NCBI GenBank assembly: GCA_029266455.1
Contig: JAQSWV010000001.1
Location: forward strand, 1 to 64,000
Reading direction: 5' to 3'
Length of the DNA stretch: 64,000 nucleotides
From: Nocardioidaceae bacterium
Lineage (GTDB): Bacteria; Actinomycetota; Actinomycetes; Propionibacteriales; Nocardioidaceae
The number at the start of each line of letters is the position of its first letter. Positions within the stretch are counted from its first letter, which is position 1. Shown here one piece after another: positions 9,079 through 17,941 of this stretch. The position numbers and the translations under genes are program-made. Under the pieces are notes generated by a model. That model saw nothing but the letters and a program-made list of their open reading frames with translations, did not search any database and had not been told where the DNA came from.

Positions 9079-10210
9079 TGCGCCAGTCAGTGGCGAGCTG
9101 GTCGTACCACACGCCGTCCTGGTACGTGCCGTCGCCGAGCAGGCCGTCAAGGCGGAAGGTGCCTGCGAGGCGGAAGCCGGTCGCCTCGGCGACGTGCCGG
9201 CTGGCTGCGTTGCCGGCCGACGCTCCGAGCTGCAGCCGATGGCACCCCAACCCGCCCTCGCCGACGGGCAGGAACGCATGCCCGACCGCGAGCCGGACCG
9301 CCTCGGTCACCACCCCCCGGCCGCGGGCCGAGGGGTGCGCGAGGTAGCCGACCTCCCCGCTGCCGGGACACCGGGGTGTCACCAGGTCGAAGACGCCGAC
9401 GTCGGCCAGGAGCTCGTCGGTCTCCCGGTCCGCGACCGCCCAGGTGACCCGCCGCCCCAGCGAGGCGTCGAGGCGGCACTGGCGCAGGTAGTCGCGCGCA
9501 GACTGGAGGGTGTACGGGTGGGGCATCTGGGCCAGCCACTGCCGCGTCCGCGGGTCACTGCAGGCCTCGACCATGCGCGGGAGGTCGGCCTCGGTGTACT
9601 GCCGCAGCCGGATCCGCCGGCCGTCGAGAACCGGGGCCTCGAGCCAGCGCGTCCGGGGGCGCGTCCTGTCACCCGGTCGCAGCACGGCCAGCCAGGCGTC
9701 GCGCAGGACGCCGCGCTGCGGCGAGTACGCCGAGGCGGTGCCCTCGAACGAGAATCCGCAGGCCCAGGCGACCCGCCACGACGCGAAGTTGTCGACGTGG
9801 GCCTCCCAGTGGACCACCGGCACGCCCAGGGTCTCGAAGGCCCATGTGGTCGCAAGACGAAGCGCGCGCGACATCACCCTCCGGCCGCGAGCCCACGGGT
9901 GCAGTCCGAAGCCGACGTCGGGACGAGGGTCGGTGCGGATGGCGACGTTGCCGGCGAACCGAGGCGTGCCGGTGTCGTCCGCCGCCTCGACCGCCCAGCA
10001 GAACAACGTGTGGTCGCGCCAGCCGGCTGGCAGGACCTCGTGCACGAACTGCTCGGCCTGGTCGCGGTCGTACGGGACCGGCACGGTCGTCCACCGCGCG
10101 AACTCCGGGTCGCGGCACATCTCAACGACGGCGTCGATGTCGACCCGCTGGTGCGCGCGCAACGTGACGACCCCGTCGGTGAGTACCGGTACCTCGACGT
10201 CGTCGCTCAT
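9050..10210 (-). CDS. Tandem GNAT-family N-acetyltransferase (RimJ/RimL-like)
   Basis: A 386-residue protein with two consecutive GNAT domains, residues 1-185 and 190-386. The second is the better conserved: EVGYLAHPSARGRGVVTEAV is the acetyl-CoA-binding motif A, followed by HRLQLGASAGNAASRHVAEATGF. The first has VGFGLHPWARGRRVMSRALR. RimJ/L relatives acetylate N-terminal amines of ribosomal proteins or small amines; the substrate here is unknown. ATG 10210 is preceded on its strand by AAGAAT, 5 nt upstream, with no ribosome-binding site, so it may be leaderless. Its 3-prime end doubles as a terminator arm. Confidence 0.88.
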   Translation of the reverse strand: MSDDVEVPVLTDGVVTLRAHQRVDIDAVVEMCRDPEFARWTTVPVPYDRDQAEQFVHEVLPAGWRDHTLFCWAVEAADDTGTPRFAGNVAIRTDPRPDVGFGLHPWARGRRVMSRALRLATTWAFETLGVPVVHWEAHVDNFASWRVAWACGFSFEGTASAYSPQRGVLRDAWLAVLRPGDRTRPRTRWLEAPVLDGRRIRLRQYTEADLPRMVEACSDPRTRQWLAQMPHPYTLQSARDYLRQCRLDASLGRRVTWAVADRETDELLADVGVFDLVTPRCPGSGEVGYLAHPSARGRGVVTEAVRLAVGHAFLPVGEGGLGCHRLQLGASAGNAASRHVAEATGFRLAGTFRLDGLLGDGTYQDGVWYDQLATDWRSENPASRAL

Positions 10211-10260
10211 GGCTCATTCTTCCAGGTCAGGCCGGGTGCGGGCGACAGGTCCACCGCGTT

Positions 10261-10363
10261 GTGGCGAGTCAGCGGGTGGCCAGTCAGCGCAGGTGGCTGG
10301 GGCAGCGCGGGTGGCTGGGGCAGCGCGGGTGGCGAAGTCAGCGCGGGCGGCTGGGTCAGAGCG
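10261..10363. repeat. Imperfect 18-bp tandem repeat, about six units
   Basis: Units of the form GTGGCTGGGGCAGCGCGG begin at 10261, 10276, 10293, 10311, 10329 and 10347 (the last GCGGC), so the period is 15, 17, 18, 18 and 18. It fills most of the 145-bp gap between the GNAT gene and galK and runs a few bases into the galK 3-prime end. Two central units are identical, which suggests recent slippage. Confidence 0.85.
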
Positions 10364-11471
10364 GCCCGGCGCCGGCCGCGGGCTCGACGGTGAACAGGCG
10401 GGGCTCGTCCCAGCCCTCCGCCGCGAACGCGGCCAGGCAGCACCCGCGCACGGTGCCCAGCTGCTCCCGCCGTACGAGGGCGATCGCACTGCCACCGAAG
10501 CCACCGCCGGTCATGCGCGCGCCGAGTGCGCCGCCGGACTCGGCCGCCGCGCAGGCGGAGTCCAGCTCGTCACTGCTGATCTCGAAGTCGTCGCGCATGG
10601 ACGCGTGCGAGGTCGTGAACAGGTCGGCGACCGCGACCCAGTCACGAGAGCGCATCTGCTCGGCGCACTCCAGGACGCGGTCGTTCTCGGTGACGACGTG
10701 CCGCGCCCGGCGGTGCAGCACCTCGCCGTCGTCTGCCAGCTCCGGCAGGCGCGCCAGCTCGGGAACGGTGACGTCCCGCAGGGCGTCGACCTCGAGCAGC
10801 TCGGCCGCCCGCTCGCACTCGCGCCGTCGTGTGGCGTAGCCGTCACCGTCCGCCAGGCTGTGTGACGCCCGGGTGTCGATGACCAGCAGCACCAGCCCGT
10901 CCTCGACGAAGTGGGCCGGCTGGTGCTGCACCTCGAGGCTGCGGGTGTCGATCAGCAGCGCCTGTCCCTCCCGGCCGTGCACGGACGCCAGCTGGTCCAT
11001 CACACCGGTAGGGGCACCGACGTAGTCGTTCTCCGCGCGCCGGGCGACCTCGGCCACCCCGGCGCGGTCAAGCCCCACCTCGCCGACATGGTCGAGGGCC
11101 AGCGCGGTGGAGCACGACAGCGCCGCCGACGACGACAGCCCGGCGCCGATGGGGACGTCGCTGTCGACCCACAGATCGACGCCCGGCAGCCGGTGGCCGT
11201 CCTCGCGCAGTGCCCACACCACTCCGGCGACGTAGGCCGCCCAGCCGCCGACGTCGCCGGGGGATGTCGAGGTCGCCGTCTCCACGGTCTCGTCGGTCTG
11301 CCGGCTGTGGATGCGCACGAGGTCGTCGTCGCGTACCGACACCGCGACCTTGGCCCGCTGCCCGATGGCGAACGGGAGGACGAAACCGTCGTTGTAGTCG
11401 GTGTGCTCACCCATCAGGTTGACCCGGCCGGGCGCGGCCCAGCCCCACGGGGGGTGCGGTGCGGGCGTCAC
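10356..11471 (-). CDS. galK: Galactokinase
   Basis: A 371-residue GHMP kinase that phosphorylates galactose in the Leloir pathway. APGRVNLMGEHTDYNDGFVLP is the galactokinase signature, PIGAGLSSSAALSCSTALAL the ATP-binding GHMP motif, and GARMTGGGFGGSAIALV the third motif. The GTG at 11471 is chosen because it leaves a short N-terminus directly before the signature; the reading frame stays open to 11648, and those extra 59 residues are Arg-rich and unlike the family. Start is uncertain. It diverges from the aldose-epimerase-like gene; no galT or galE is in the window. Confidence 0.9.
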   Translation of the reverse strand: MTPAPHPPWGWAAPGRVNLMGEHTDYNDGFVLPFAIGQRAKVAVSVRDDDLVRIHSRQTDETVETATSTSPGDVGGWAAYVAGVVWALREDGHRLPGVDLWVDSDVPIGAGLSSSAALSCSTALALDHVGEVGLDRAGVAEVARRAENDYVGAPTGVMDQLASVHGREGQALLIDTRSLEVQHQPAHFVEDGLVLLVIDTRASHSLADGDGYATRRRECERAAELLEVDALRDVTVPELARLPELADDGEVLHRRARHVVTENDRVLECAEQMRSRDWVAVADLFTTSHASMRDDFEISSDELDSACAAAESGGALGARMTGGGFGGSAIALVRREQLGTVRGCCLAAFAAEGWDEPRLFTVEPAAGAGPL

Positions 11472-11646
11472 TGTCGCTTCTCGCGCACGCGGTCGGTACC
11501 TCCGAGCGGTCGGCGGCACCCGGACGAGCACCGGCTCGTCGTCATGCTCCCAGAGCTGCCGCCGGGCGTCACGCGGGAGCGGCCGAGCCGCCCGCCTGCC
11601 GGGCAGGGACTTGGCCGCGGGTCGTGGTGCTGCGAGTCTGCGCGCC

Positions 11647-12546
11647 ATGAGACTGATCGCCGGCGACTACACCGCTGACGTCGACGTGCTGGGCGCAGCC
11701 CTGCTCAGCCTGACCCATCGCGGCCAGAACCTGGTGGTGCCGAGCGGCGCCGGCGACCCCCCGGGCGCGTTCCGCGGTGTGGTGGTCGCTCCCTGGCCGA
11801 ACCGGGTCGTCGGCGGGCGCTACCGGTTCGCGGGTGTCGAGCACCAGCTGCCGATCAACGAGCCGGCCCGCGGCCACGCCCTGCACGGGTTCGCCTTCGA
11901 TCGCCGGTGGGCTGTCGCGGACGAGGCCGCCACCGGAGTGGTGCTGCGCCTCGACCTGGTGCCACAACCCGGTTATCCGTTCGCGATCCAGCTGCAGGCG
12001 GCCTACACCATGACCCATACCGGGCTGCGCATCGAGCTGGTGGCGCAGAACACCGGCAAGGAGCCGGCGCCCTACGGCTGCACGATCCATCCGTACCTCA
12101 CCTGCGGTACGCCGCTCGTCGACCACGCGGTGCTGCACCTGCCCGCGGACACCCGGGTCGAGGTCGACGACCGGCTCGCTCCCACCGGCACGCAGCCGGT
12201 CGAGACGGTCGACTGTGACTTCCGGGCCGGTGCGGCGATCGGCGCCCGCAGGATCGACCACGCGTTCACCGACCTCACCGCCGACGCCGACGGCGTCGTC
12301 ACCGCGCAGCTGCGGGGGCCGGAGGGATCCGGGTCCCCGGGTGGGGTGCAGATGACCTGGGGTCAGTGGGCCGGGTGGGTGCAGGTGCACACCGCCGACC
12401 GGCCGGAACCGGACGGCGACCGGGTCGGTCTCGCTCTCGAGCCCATGAGCTGCGCGCCCGACGCGTTCAACTCCGGTGCCGGGCTGGCCGTTCTCGGCCC
12501 CGGGGACGTGCACTCGGCCTGGTGGGGCCTCGCGGCGGTCGGATGA
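11647..12546 (+). CDS. Aldose 1-epimerase (GalM) family protein
   Basis: A 299-residue galactose-mutarotase-fold protein. VVVAPWPNRVVGGRYRF, RGHALHGFAFDRRW and CTIHPYLTCG contain the conserved His residues expected of aldose epimerases, which interconvert sugar anomers and feed beta/alpha-galactose to galactokinase. ATG at 11647 lacks a clear ribosome-binding site. It is divergent from galK with overlapping upstream sequence, so the two probably form a small galactose module. Glucose-6-phosphate epimerase activity (YeaD type) is a less likely alternative. Confidence 0.82.
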   Translation: MRLIAGDYTADVDVLGAALLSLTHRGQNLVVPSGAGDPPGAFRGVVVAPWPNRVVGGRYRFAGVEHQLPINEPARGHALHGFAFDRRWAVADEAATGVVLRLDLVPQPGYPFAIQLQAAYTMTHTGLRIELVAQNTGKEPAPYGCTIHPYLTCGTPLVDHAVLHLPADTRVEVDDRLAPTGTQPVETVDCDFRAGAAIGARRIDHAFTDLTADADGVVTAQLRGPEGSGSPGGVQMTWGQWAGWVQVHTADRPEPDGDRVGLALEPMSCAPDAFNSGAGLAVLGPGDVHSAWWGLAAVG

Positions 12547-12620
12547 GCACCGCCACGCGCTGACGCCCGCGGAGGCGGCCGGGCCCTGACGCGAGGTGGA
12601 GGGAGCGGGCAGGCGCTCGC

Positions 12621-12626
12621 TACCGT
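12621..12626 (+). promoter_or_regulatory. TACCGT hexamer 6 nt before a short leader ORF
   Basis: TACCGT matches the TAnnnT core of actinobacterial -10 elements and ends 6 nt before ATG 12633, the spacing expected for a leaderless transcript. No recognisable -35 was seen. Confidence 0.4.
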
Positions 12627-12632
12627 GGTCGC

Positions 12633-12683
12633 ATGCCCGACAGCGACAGACCCCTGCCGCTTCACTGCCTCGCGGTGTGGTGA
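12633..12683 (+). CDS. Possible 16-codon leaderless upstream ORF
   Basis: ATG at 12633 opens a 16-residue frame (MPDSDRPLPLHCLAVW) that ends in TGA at 12681-12683, three bases before the GTG of the CorC-type gene. It is in the same frame as that gene but separated by the stop. The hexamer TACCGT upstream suggests translation from the first base of the transcript. It could couple translation to the downstream gene or act as an attenuator. Too short for proof; a chance frame is possible. Confidence 0.35.
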   Translation: MPDSDRPLPLHCLAVW

Positions 12684-12686
12684 GCG

Positions 12687-14081
12687 GTGGACTCCGTCTG
12701 GCTCAACTGCCTGCTGATCCTCGCCTTCGTCATCATCGGAGGCTTCTTCGCCGCCGCTGAGATCGCGCTGGTCTCGCTGCGGGACGGACAGATCAAGTCA
12801 CTGGCGGGGCGGGGGCGGAGGGGCGAGACGGTGGCACGGGTGGCCGCCGACCCCAACCGGTTCCTGTCGGCGGTGCAGATCGGGGTGACCCTCATGGGGT
12901 TCCTCTCGGCCGCCTTCGGCGGAGCCACGCTCGCGAGCGACCTGTCGCCGGTGCTGCGGGACGTGGGCGTGTCGACGGCCCTGGCCGACGTGCTCGCCCT
13001 GGTGCTCATCACGGTCGTGATCTCGTACGTGTCGATCGTGCTCGGTGAGCTCGTGGCCAAGCGCCTGGCCCTGCAGCGCGCTGAGGGCACGGCGCTGCTG
13101 CTGGCGCCGTCGGTGGATCGGATCGCCTCGGCGGCCCGCCCCGTGATCTGGCTGCTGTCCATCTCCACCAACGCCGTCGTCCGGCTGCTGGGCGGTGACC
13201 CCGGCGCGCAGCGCGAGCAGATGAGCGACGAGGAGCTGCGTGAGCTGGTCAGCACCCACGAGACGCTCACCGAGGAGGAGCGGCGCATCGTGGAGGACGT
13301 CTTCGAGGCCGGCGACCGGCAGATCCGCGAGGTGATGATCCCGCGCACCGAGGTCGACTTCATCGACGCCTCCATGCCGGTGTTCAAGGCCATGGCGTTC
13401 GTCGCCGAGCGCCCGCACTCCCGCTACCCCGTCATCCGCGGGTCGGCCGACGACGTCATCGGCTTCCTGCACGTCCGCGACCTGTACGCCCCGAGCGTGA
13501 ACAGCCGGTCGGCCCGGGTCGGGCAGCTGGCGCGGAGCTCGTTGATGCTGCCCGGGACCCGCGAGGTGCTGCCGACCCTCGCGGACATGCGCCGCGAGGG
13601 CGTCCACCTCGCCATCGTCGTCGACGAGTACGGCGGTACCGACGGCATCGTGACCCTCGAGGACCTGGTCGAGGAGCTCGTCGGCGACATCCGCGACGAG
13701 TACGACGCCGACGAGTCGGTCACCCAGCGGCTGGTCGACGGCGAGGTCGAGCTCGACGGGCTGCTGAACCTCGACGACTTCGAGGAGGAGACCGGACTCA
13801 GGCTGCCGGACGGTCCCTACGAGACGGTCGCCGGCTACATCACCTCGCAGCTCGGCCGGCTCCCCGCGGTCGGCGACGAGTGTCGCGTCGACGGGCACCT
13901 GCTCAGCGTCATCGAGATGGATGGCCGTCGGATCGACCGGGTGCGGGTGGTGAAGATGCCCGCCGGTACGTTCCCCGGCGACGAGGCTGACCCCGACGGG
14001 AGCAGCACCGACCATGCGGCACCCGAGCAGTCCCCGGGTTCCCAGCCGCTCAACCACCCCGTCCCACCTCCGCATGTCTGA
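12687..14081 (+). CDS. CNNM/CorC-HlyC family membrane protein (DUF21-CBS-CorC)
   Basis: A 464-residue protein with the three standard domains: an N-terminal DUF21 membrane domain of about four helices (residues 1-185), a CBS-domain pair (about 205-335, including EVMIPRTEVDFI and AIVVDEYGGTDGIVTLEDLV) and a C-terminal CorC_HlyC domain (about 350-430). The family is implicated in magnesium or cobalt efflux and membrane integrity; hemolysin C is a historical name. GTG 12687 follows a 16-codon upstream ORF by 3 nt and may be translated by coupling. The last 35 residues are Pro/Asp-rich and not conserved. Confidence 0.9.
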   Translation: MDSVWLNCLLILAFVIIGGFFAAAEIALVSLRDGQIKSLAGRGRRGETVARVAADPNRFLSAVQIGVTLMGFLSAAFGGATLASDLSPVLRDVGVSTALADVLALVLITVVISYVSIVLGELVAKRLALQRAEGTALLLAPSVDRIASAARPVIWLLSISTNAVVRLLGGDPGAQREQMSDEELRELVSTHETLTEEERRIVEDVFEAGDRQIREVMIPRTEVDFIDASMPVFKAMAFVAERPHSRYPVIRGSADDVIGFLHVRDLYAPSVNSRSARVGQLARSSLMLPGTREVLPTLADMRREGVHLAIVVDEYGGTDGIVTLEDLVEELVGDIRDEYDADESVTQRLVDGEVELDGLLNLDDFEEETGLRLPDGPYETVAGYITSQLGRLPAVGDECRVDGHLLSVIEMDGRRIDRVRVVKMPAGTFPGDEADPDGSSTDHAAPEQSPGSQPLNHPVPPPHV

Positions 14082-15128
<1,047 letters not shown>

Positions 15129-15143
15129 CCGCCGGATCAGGAC

Positions 15144-15149
15144 TAGGGT
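15144..15149 (+). promoter_or_regulatory. TAGGGT -10 for the LigT-like gene (leaderless)
   Basis: TAGGGT ends 7 nt before ATG 15157, and the intervening CACTTCC contains no ribosome-binding site. Confidence 0.5.
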
Positions 15150-15156
15150 CACTTCC

Positions 15157-15702
15157 ATGTCGTCGTCCCGGGCAGACGACGTCACCGTCGGCGTCGCTGT
15201 CGCTGTCCCCGAGCCGTTCGCCTCCGAGCTCCGCGACTACCGCGCCTCCTACGGCGATCCTCGGGCCGCGACCGTGCCCACGCACGTGACCCTGCTGCCT
15301 CCCACCCGACTGCAGTCGGCCTGTCTGAGCCCGGTGCACGAGCACCTGTCCGGCGTGGCCGCCCGGCACCGCTGCTTCTCGATGCGGTTGCGCGGCACCG
15401 GCACGTTCCGCCCCGTGTCACCGGTGGTGTTCGCGGCGGTGGCGCTGGGGATCTCGGAATGCGAACTGCTGGCCGAGTCGGTGTGCTCGGGACCGCTGGC
15501 GGTCGAGGTGCCGTTCCCGTACCACCCGCACGTGACCGTGGCCCACGACGTCGGCGGCAGCGAGCTCGATCGGGCCTTCGACGAGCTGGCGGACTACGAC
15601 GCGGCGTTCGACGTGGATGCCTTCACGCTGTACGTGCACGACGTGTCGCACGGGTGGCGGGCGGACACGACCTTCGAGCTGCGCCAGGATCGACCGCGAT
15701 GA
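15157..15702 (+). CDS. 2'-5' RNA ligase / cyclic phosphodiesterase (LigT/2H) family protein
   Basis: A 181-residue 2H phosphoesterase-fold protein. Both catalytic H-x-T motifs are visible: HVTLLPP near residue 47 and HPHVTVAHDV near residue 126. Family members hydrolyse or form 2'-5' phosphodiester bonds in RNA or cyclic nucleotides; the substrate here is unknown. Its stop overlaps the start of the YihY-type gene (ATGA), so the two are cotranscribed from the TAGGGT promoter. Confidence 0.85.
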   Translation: MSSSRADDVTVGVAVAVPEPFASELRDYRASYGDPRAATVPTHVTLLPPTRLQSACLSPVHEHLSGVAARHRCFSMRLRGTGTFRPVSPVVFAAVALGISECELLAESVCSGPLAVEVPFPYHPHVTVAHDVGGSELDRAFDELADYDAAFDVDAFTLYVHDVSHGWRADTTFELRQDRPR

Positions 15703-16946
15703 GCAGTCCACGAGACCCGGCTGGCGAGGACTCCGACGACGACGGCAAGCCCGGCCTCAAAGACCGGCTCATGGCGCGCGTCGACGCCGCGCGCGACCGG
15801 TTCGGCCTGCTGAACCACGCGGTCGAGACGGTGCTGCACTACAACAACGTCCGGGGCAACGTGCTGTCCGGTGCGGTGACCTACTTCGGGTTCCTGTCGT
15901 TCTTCCCGGTGCTGGCACTGGCCTTCGCCGCCGTCGGTTATGTCGCGCTGGCGTACCCGGACGCCGACGAGGACCTGCTGACCGGCCTGCAGTCGGTGCT
16001 GCCCGGACTGGTCGGGGAGGAGGGCTCGGACGCTCCGATCAAGATCTCGACGTTCACGGACGCGGCGCGCACCGCCACCGTGTTCGGGGCGGTGGGCCTG
16101 CTCTACACCGGGCTCGGCTGGCTGTCGGCCTTGCGGGAGGCACTGCAGGTCATCTTCGGCGTACCGCCCGGCGACGCCCGCAACCTGCTGATGGGAAAGC
16201 TCTTCGACCTGGTCACCCTGCTGGTGCTGGGAGTCGTGCTGGTGCTGTCGGTGAGCCTGTCCGGGCTGGTGACCGCATCCCTGGACGCGACCCTCCGCCT
16301 GCTGCGGCTCGACGGGGTCCCGGGCATGGGCATGCTGGCGTGGGCGGTCGCGGTGTCGCTGGGGGTCGCCGTCACCACTGCGCTGTTCCTGACGATGTTC
16401 AAGCTGTTGCCGGACCCTGACCTGCCGCGAATGGCTCTCGCCAAGGGCGCCCTGTTCGGGGCACTGGCGTTCGAGCTGCTCAAGGCGCTGGCCAACACGC
16501 TGATCTCGATGGCGACCCGGAACCCGGCCTTCGCGCTGCTGGGGGTCTCGCTGGTGCTGCTCGTGTACATCAACTACTTCTCGCGGATCGCGCTGCTGGC
16601 GGCCTCATGGGCCGCCATGTCCGCCGAGGGCAAGCCGGTGCTGGCGCGCCGCGAGGTCGAGGAGGTCGAGCGCATCGTCGGTGGCGAGCCGCAGGTGCCG
16701 GCCACCATGGGGGCGTTCCGGGAGGCCAGCACCGACCGGGGTGCGGCGGCGCCCTGGCCGGTGGACGTCGCGGCCGAGGACCGAAACAGCCGGGCTCTGT
16801 CCGAAGGCGACGTCCCGAGGCCTGGTGGCGGTCCCGCCCGGACCACGACGGCGACGGCCGGGGCGGCCGGGGCGGCACTGGGGGCCACGGTCACGGCCGT
16901 GGTGCTGTCGGTGCGTGCCCGACGCCGGGACGCTGGTCACCGGTGA
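15699..16946 (+). CDS. YihY/BrkB-family integral membrane protein
   Basis: A 415-residue protein with a charged N-terminus, about six membrane helices between residues 48 and 310, and a hydrophilic tail ending in one more hydrophobic stretch (near 385-405). GAVTYFGFLSFFPVLALAFA and the NYFSRIALLAASWAAM segment are YihY/BrkB hallmarks. The older name ribonuclease BN is a misassignment for this family; its true function is unsettled. It overlaps genes on both sides, so it belongs to a three-gene operon with the 2H protein and a PLP enzyme. Confidence 0.88.
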   Translation: MSSPRDPAGEDSDDDGKPGLKDRLMARVDAARDRFGLLNHAVETVLHYNNVRGNVLSGAVTYFGFLSFFPVLALAFAAVGYVALAYPDADEDLLTGLQSVLPGLVGEEGSDAPIKISTFTDAARTATVFGAVGLLYTGLGWLSALREALQVIFGVPPGDARNLLMGKLFDLVTLLVLGVVLVLSVSLSGLVTASLDATLRLLRLDGVPGMGMLAWAVAVSLGVAVTTALFLTMFKLLPDPDLPRMALAKGALFGALAFELLKALANTLISMATRNPAFALLGVSLVLLVYINYFSRIALLAASWAAMSAEGKPVLARREVEEVERIVGGEPQVPATMGAFREASTDRGAAAPWPVDVAAEDRNSRALSEGDVPRPGGGPARTTTATAGAAGAALGATVTAVVLSVRARRRDAGHR

Positions 16947-17872
16947 GCGTCCGGCTGCCCGCCGCCGCAGACCTGCAGGCCGCCGCGGAGCGTCTGGAGG
17001 GCCGGGTACGGACCACCCCGGTGCTCGAGCTGGCCGGTGCCGAGATGGGTCTGCCGGGGCGGCTGCTGCTCAAGCTCGAGCTCAGCCAGCACACCGGCTC
17101 GTTCAAGGCGCGGGGAGCGCTGAACAGTCTGCTCGCGGCCGGCGCCGGGTCCGATGGCGTTGTCGCCGCCTCCGGCGGCAACCACGGCGCGGCGGTCGCC
17201 TGGGCGGCCCGGAGCCTGGGGCTGGCGGCGACGGTGTTCGTCCCGTCGACCTCGCCGGCGGCCAAGCTCGACCGGGTCCGGTCGTTCGGGGCGGACGTGC
17301 GGGTGGTCGAGGGCTACTACCCGGCAGCGGCCACTGCCTCCTCGGAGTGGGCAGCGCACCGCGACGTGCTGGCCGTACCGGCGTACGACGGCTTCGACGT
17401 GGTGTGCGGGCAGGCGACTGTCGGCATCGAGCTGCTCGACCAGGCGCCGGGGGTGGCTCACGTGGTGGTCGGCTGCGGCGGCGGGGGTCTGTTCAGCGGG
17501 ACGGCGCTGGCCGGCGCGGACGCATTCACCGTGACCCCGGTGGAGCCGGACGGCTGCCCCACGATGTCCGCCGCGCTTGCCGCCGGCCGGCCGGTGGACG
17601 TCGCGGTGGGCGGGATCGCCTCCGACAGCATGGGCGCACCGCGCCTCGGGCAGACCGCCTTCGCGGTGACCCGCCGACTCGGCACGACCAGCGCGCTGGT
17701 GACCGGCGCCGCGGTGCTCGAGGCCCGCCGGTGGCTGTGGGACCGATGCCGGGTGCTGGCCGAGCCGGGTGGCGCGGTGGCGCTGGCGGGGGTGCTGTCC
17801 GGCGCAGTGCCGTGCGCGGGCGACGTGGTCGTGGTGGTGAGCGGCGGCAACTCCGCCGACGTGCCGGGCTGA
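16943..17872 (+). CDS. Threonine/serine dehydratase-like PLP enzyme
   Basis: A 309-residue fold-type II PLP enzyme. The Schiff-base lysine is in HTGSFKARGALN (near residue 53), the phosphate-binding loop is GCGGGGLFSG, and AASGGNHGAAVAWAA is the substrate loop. Threonine dehydratase makes 2-oxobutyrate; serine racemase or diaminopropionate-type relatives share these motifs, and no regulatory ACT domain is present, which suggests a catabolic or small-molecule role. The GTG start overlaps the previous stop. Confidence 0.85.
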   Translation: MSVRLPAAADLQAAAERLEGRVRTTPVLELAGAEMGLPGRLLLKLELSQHTGSFKARGALNSLLAAGAGSDGVVAASGGNHGAAVAWAARSLGLAATVFVPSTSPAAKLDRVRSFGADVRVVEGYYPAAATASSEWAAHRDVLAVPAYDGFDVVCGQATVGIELLDQAPGVAHVVVGCGGGGLFSGTALAGADAFTVTPVEPDGCPTMSAALAAGRPVDVAVGGIASDSMGAPRLGQTAFAVTRRLGTTSALVTGAAVLEARRWLWDRCRVLAEPGGAVALAGVLSGAVPCAGDVVVVVSGGNSADVPG

Positions 17873-17929
17873 CGGCGCCAAGGGGCCCGCTCCGCCCTCC
17901 GGGCAGTGGCCCGTGGCTCGGAGCCTCGT

Positions 17930-17935
17930 TAGGGT
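17930..17935 (+). promoter_or_regulatory. TAGGGT -10 for the mutase gene (leaderless)
   Basis: TAGGGT is followed by GCGCCC and then ATG 17942. The 6-nt distance and missing ribosome-binding site fit leaderless initiation. Confidence 0.5.
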
Positions 17936-17941
17936 GCGCCC

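Noticed and set aside
11472-11648. N-terminal extension of galactokinase to 11648
   Set aside because: The 59 extra residues are Arg/Pro/Ala-rich, unlike any galactokinase N-terminus, and they run into the divergent epimerase gene start.
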